NCBI RefSeq assembly: GCF_033097365.1
Contig: NZ_AP028461.1
Location: forward strand, 11,063,501-11,127,500
Source: Actinoplanes sichuanensis
GTDB taxonomy: Bacteria > Actinomycetota > Actinomycetes > Mycobacteriales > Micromonosporaceae
Direction of reading: 5' to 3'
Length of the DNA: 64,000 nt
A program made the translations under genes and the position numbers. A model generated the notes under the pieces. The model saw nothing but the letters and a program-made list of their open reading frames with translations, did not search any database and was not told where the DNA came from. Below are positions 60,725 to 64,000 of this stretch, one piece after another (position 1 is the stretch's first letter; each line of letters begins with the position of its first letter).

Positions 60725-62235
60725 TGACCACGCTCCGCTTCTCCCGCGACGATCGCGGATCGCTGCCGATGGCGATGATGATCGTGACAGTCGGCGTCGT
60801 CATGGCGGCCATGATGCTGCCGGTGGTCGTCCAGCAGATCAAGACCACCCGCGGCATCGTCGACCGCAACACCGCTCTCAACGGTGCGCAGGTCGGCCTG
60901 GACGTGGTGATGGCACGGGTCCGGGCGGCCTCCGTCGACCTCGACGGTGACGGCCAGATGGAGGGCCAGCTCGAAGACATGCCGAAGTGCGACATCAAGG
61001 GCGACGCGGGGGTCGACAGCACCGGCGAGAAACTCAACTACTGGGTGACGATCGAGTACTACAACCAGGAGAACAAGAAGCTCGACTGTCCGCTCATCGA
61101 GGTGCCGGCCACTGCCAAGGTGACGTCCAGAGGGCTGTCGCCGAAGGCCACCGCCGCCGACGATGTGGACGGGGCTCGCAAGCTGACCGCCACCTATGTC
61201 TTCTCCACCAGTAACACCAACATCCCGGGCGGCGCGATCCGGATCGCCGCGACCACGACCGGCAGCCTGTGCTTCGACGCCGGCTCGTCGAAGCCGACGG
61301 CCGGTACCGCCCTGGTGGCCAAGGTCTGCAACGGCTCCAGTAGCCAGCAGTTCGGCTACACGCAGGACCTGTACCTCAAGCTGATCAACTCGGAGAACGG
61401 GACCAACAACAACCTAGGCATGTGCCTCACGCCGGAGAAGACCGCGCACGCCAACAACGTCGCCGTGGTCTTCCAGAAGTGCCCGGACGTGACCCGGTCC
61501 ACCGAATACCAGTGGAGCCTGGACGGCAGCAGCCAGTTCCACTCGACCAGCACCAAGTCGGCGATCGAGAGCTACTGCATCAACCTGAAGGCCGCCAACA
61601 CGATCGGCACCCCGATCCTGCTCAACTCCTGCTCGGGCAACACCTCGCTGGTGATCTGGCGGTCCGACCCGGGTGTCGGCGCCGGCATGGCCGGTGACTC
61701 CACCAACCAGCTCGTCAACTATGCCCAGTTCAGCCGCTGCCTCGACGTGACCAGCAAGAACACCGGCTCGTCGTACATGATCGCGTGGTTCTGCAAGCAG
61801 AGCCCGGCCGCCGCGGTCGACTGGAACCAGATCTGGACGCACCCGATCCCGGTCGCCCCCGAATACAAGAAGACCGGCCCGATCGCGGTCAGCTCGAACA
61901 ACACCGACTTCTTCTGCCTGAAGTCGCCGCACAGCACGTCCTCGACCATCTACGTCACGACGGTGGCCTGTAACCCGAAGTCCACGACGCTGGCCGACAA
62001 CCTGATGTGGACCGTCTACCACGCCACCGACAACTACGCCTCCAGCTACCGGATCATGGACAGCAAGGGCAACTGCCTGCAGCCGACCGACCTCAACGCC
62101 GCCGTCAAGGACACCCACAGCGACGGCACGAGCAAGGTGAAGGTGGAGAAGTGCAGCAGCTCCGAGCTGCAGAAGTGGAACGCGCCCGCGAACATCAGCA
62201 AGTTGACGCCGATCACCGACGTCAATGAGGAGTAA
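60721..62235 (+). CDS. PilX-like exported protein with ricin-type lectin-like repeats
   Basis: 504 residues. The N-terminus RDDRGSLPMAMMIVTVGVVMAAMMLPVVV is a pilin-like hydrophobic helix without the +5 Glu. A long C-terminal part (about 175-500) has repeated cysteines and Asn/Gln-rich strands (SRCLDVTSKNTGSS, AWFCKQ, WNQIWTHP, GNCLQPTDLN) resembling ricin B-type carbohydrate-binding repeats. It overlaps both neighbours (4 and 11 bases). Probably the carbohydrate-binding component of the same fibre. Confidence 0.72.
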   Translation: MMTTLRFSRDDRGSLPMAMMIVTVGVVMAAMMLPVVVQQIKTTRGIVDRNTALNGAQVGLDVVMARVRAASVDLDGDGQMEGQLEDMPKCDIKGDAGVDSTGEKLNYWVTIEYYNQENKKLDCPLIEVPATAKVTSRGLSPKATAADDVDGARKLTATYVFSTSNTNIPGGAIRIAATTTGSLCFDAGSSKPTAGTALVAKVCNGSSSQQFGYTQDLYLKLINSENGTNNNLGMCLTPEKTAHANNVAVVFQKCPDVTRSTEYQWSLDGSSQFHSTSTKSAIESYCINLKAANTIGTPILLNSCSGNTSLVIWRSDPGVGAGMAGDSTNQLVNYAQFSRCLDVTSKNTGSSYMIAWFCKQSPAAAVDWNQIWTHPIPVAPEYKKTGPIAVSSNNTDFFCLKSPHSTSSTIYVTTVACNPKSTTLADNLMWTVYHATDNYASSYRIMDSKGNCLQPTDLNAAVKDTHSDGTSKVKVEKCSSSELQKWNAPANISKLTPITDVNEE

Positions 62236-63619
62236 CGAGGCTCCGGACTCGGGCTTCACCCTGGTGGAGACCATGGTGGCGATCGCCGTCGTCCTGGTGG
62301 TGACGGCGTCGCTCACCGGGCTGTTCGTCGCGACGAGCCGGCTCGCGCATCTGCACGGCGACAAGCTGATCGCGATCCAGCTCGCCGACGACGCCATGGA
62401 ACGGGTGCACGCTCTGAAGGTCGCGGCCATCCTCACCGGCCGCGACCGGCAGAGCGTCACCGACCAGTGGGCCGCACCGCTGGACGCGGTCGGCCCGATG
62501 CTCGACAGCGCCCTCACCGACGTCGCCTACGACACCGACGCCGCCTCCGGGGCCGGCGCCACCGCGAAGCTCCCGACCACCCCGCTGGAGCAGACCCTCA
62601 ACGGGCTGACCTACCGGCAGCACTTCTACATCGGCGGGTGTGTCCGGCCGAGCGCGGACGCCTCCGAGTGCATCGCCGCCTCGGCCGCCGCCGGGCAGAG
62701 CAACCTCATCCCGTTCTACCGGGTCATCGTCGCGGTGACCTGGCCCGGCCGGCTCTGCCCGGGTGACTTCTGCACGTACGTCAGCTCGTCGCTGATCGGC
62801 AGCAAGACCGAGGAACCGGTCTTCAACACCAACAGCAGCGCCGGCGTGCTGACCCTGACCACCGAGATGGACGCCGTCGTCTACGACGACGTCACGCTGC
62901 CGGTGTCGCTGAGCTTCGCGGCCGCCGGCGGCGAGGGCGACCGCAACTGGTCGGCCCTGGACCTGCCGCCCGGCGTCTCGATCAACGCGACCACCGGCAC
63001 GGTCAGCGGCACGCCGACCACGGCCGGCACCTATCCGACCCGGGTCGTCGTCACCGACATCTACGACCAGCAGGACTACGTCGCCTGGAGCTGGCAGATC
63101 AAGGCGTTGCCGGTGATCAGCACCAGCAACACCAGCGCGTCGACGATCAAGGGCGGGGTCGCGTACACCAAGACCTTCGCGGCGACCGGCGGCTCCCCGG
63201 CGCTCGTCTGGACGGCGACCGGTCTGCCGCCCGGCCTCACCATGGCCTCGGCCACCGGCATCGTCTCCGGCACCCCGACCGCGGTCGGTACCTGGACCTC
63301 GACGGTCACCGTCACCGACCTTCACCAGCAGGCGGCGTCCAAGACGTTCACCTTCACGGCCGCGTCCCTGTCGCTGAGCGTCGCCGCACAGACCTTCACG
63401 ATGGGTACGGCCACCACGGTCACGATCGCGGCGGCCGGCGGTGTCCAGCCGTACGCCTACACCGCGACCAACCTGCCCACCGGGCTGACCATGGACGCTG
63501 CGACCGGCGTGGTCAGCGGAACCCCGTCCAAGGCCGGCAGCTGGACCGTCGTGGTCACGGTGACCGACGCGGTCGGCGGCACGATCACCAAGAACGCCAC
63601 CTGGAAGGTGACGGGATGA
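62225..63619 (+). CDS. Prepilin-like protein with Ig-like domains, copy B
   Basis: 464 residues. Prepilin cut after Gly10: DSG then FTLVETMVAIAVVLVV, Glu at +5. The middle part (TYRQHFYIGGCVRPS, FYRVIVAVTWPGRLCPGDFCTYVSSSLIG) parallels the protein at 58374, and three putative Ig repeats follow (LPPGVSINATTGTVSGTPTTAGTY and two more). Homologous in architecture to copy A but shorter by about 100 residues. Overlaps the genes on both sides. Confidence 0.8.
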   Translation: MRSNEAPDSGFTLVETMVAIAVVLVVTASLTGLFVATSRLAHLHGDKLIAIQLADDAMERVHALKVAAILTGRDRQSVTDQWAAPLDAVGPMLDSALTDVAYDTDAASGAGATAKLPTTPLEQTLNGLTYRQHFYIGGCVRPSADASECIAASAAAGQSNLIPFYRVIVAVTWPGRLCPGDFCTYVSSSLIGSKTEEPVFNTNSSAGVLTLTTEMDAVVYDDVTLPVSLSFAAAGGEGDRNWSALDLPPGVSINATTGTVSGTPTTAGTYPTRVVVTDIYDQQDYVAWSWQIKALPVISTSNTSASTIKGGVAYTKTFAATGGSPALVWTATGLPPGLTMASATGIVSGTPTAVGTWTSTVTVTDLHQQAASKTFTFTAASLSLSVAAQTFTMGTATTVTIAAAGGVQPYAYTATNLPTGLTMDAATGVVSGTPSKAGSWTVVVTVTDAVGGTITKNATWKVTG

Positions 63620-64000
63620 AGCGGCGCGACGACAGTGGTTTCACCCTGGCCGAGCTGATCGTCGCGACGTCGCTGATGGGGGTGGTCACCGCGGTGACCA
63701 CCGTCGCGATCGTGCAGATCTACCGGTCGTACAACTCGATCGACGCCGAGATCGAGGCGCAGACGCAGGTCACCGCCGCGTTCCGGACCCTGGACCAGGA
63801 GATCCGGTACGCCCGGAGCATCAGCGACCCGGCGACCGTGGACGGCGACTTCTACGTCGAGTACCTGGTCAACCTGGACGACGTGGACACCTGCGTGGAG
63901 CTGCGGCTGCGCCCGTCGACAAGCGAGCTGCAGCGCCGCCAGTGGGTCAAGACCGGTGCGCTGGCCCCGACCGGCTGGACCACGCTGGCGTCGCTGACCA
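63616..64000 (+). CDS. Short prepilin-like protein (pseudopilin), copy B, partial
   Basis: Starts at 63616 (four-base overlap) and runs off the right edge; 128 codons are visible. Prepilin cut after Gly8: DDSG then FTLAELIVATSLMGVVTAV, Glu at +5. AAFRTLDQEIRYARSISDPATVDGDFYVEYL matches the order of features in the protein at 60071. Same role expected. Confidence 0.8.
   Translation, partial: MKRRDDSGFTLAELIVATSLMGVVTAVTTVAIVQIYRSYNSIDAEIEAQTQVTAAFRTLDQEIRYARSISDPATVDGDFYVEYLVNLDDVDTCVELRLRPSTSELQRRQWVKTGALAPTGWTTLASLT

Overview
The window is very GC-rich chromosomal DNA packed with genes. Its regulators (AfsR/SARP-type protein, many TetR and VWA proteins, Ser/Thr kinase), its long Ala/Gly/Pro-rich proteins, an EspC/WXG-type secretion module and an FprA-type ferredoxin reductase all point to a filamentous actinomycete. 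The combination of pilin-like genes, a chemoreceptor and much cyclic-di-GMP machinery best fits the Micromonosporaceae (Actinoplanes-like); that placement is inference. No insertion sequence, phage or CRISPR array was found.

Layout. 1-2045: end of a cobalamin cluster (cobK fragment, cobM, cobL, minus strand). 2192-5084: membrane ferric-reductase-like protein, FMN-binding protein and ApbE flavin transferase, a complete flavinylation-based electron-export module. 5267-5630: tRNA Gly-Cys-Val operon with promoter and terminator, followed by a broken LuxR-type regulator. 6197-9190: DUF4956 membrane protein, VTC-type polyphosphate polymerase domain protein and secreted repeat protein. 9258-12452: TetR/MpaB-like oxygenase pair and a membrane dipeptidase. 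12278-15379: AfsR-like regulator. 15443-19864: chemoreceptor with a C-terminal PilZ domain and a GGDEF-EAL enzyme. 20953-21370: second, near-identical tRNA Gly-Cys-Val operon. 21427-25227: secreted SGNH/CBM2 hydrolase, M35 peptidase, polyphosphate kinase 2 and phospholipase A2.

25402-28115 is a compact minus-strand operon: YbaB-like protein, EspC-like protein, WXG protein, CdiA-type nuclease toxin and SitI3-type immunity protein. 28404-29756 is ferredoxin-NADP reductase. 29813-34606 is a divergent pair: a processive family-2 glycosyltransferase fused to an EAL domain, and a membrane-anchored GH18-like protein with chitin-binding-like modules. 34646-37363: acyl-CoA dehydrogenase and a Tat-exported beta-carbonic anhydrase. 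37532-42352: HtrA-like protease followed by MoxR, DUF58 and two VWA proteins (Bat-type operon).

42462-47210 is a quinate/shikimate catabolic locus: 3-dehydroshikimate dehydratase, TetR regulator, shikimate/quinate dehydrogenase and an Nramp-like carrier lacking the usual metal ligands, with a visible promoter and operator. 47425-50122: small membrane protein, sigma factor and PAS-GGDEF*-EAL protein, all translationally coupled. 50176-56068: VWA proteins, a Ser/Thr kinase and solute-binding-like proteins. 56070-58299: glutaryl-CoA-dehydrogenase-like protein and a polyprenyl diphosphate synthase. 58374-64000 (continuing off the edge): five overlapping prepilin-like genes in which a long Ig-like pseudopilin/short pseudopilin pair is repeated.

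Cyclic-di-GMP is a recurrent theme: four proteins in 35 kb carry GGDEF, EAL or PilZ domains, one of them fused directly to a polysaccharide synthase. Start sites were chosen from ribosome-binding sites, overlaps and family lengths; all functions are read from sequence motifs without database searches.
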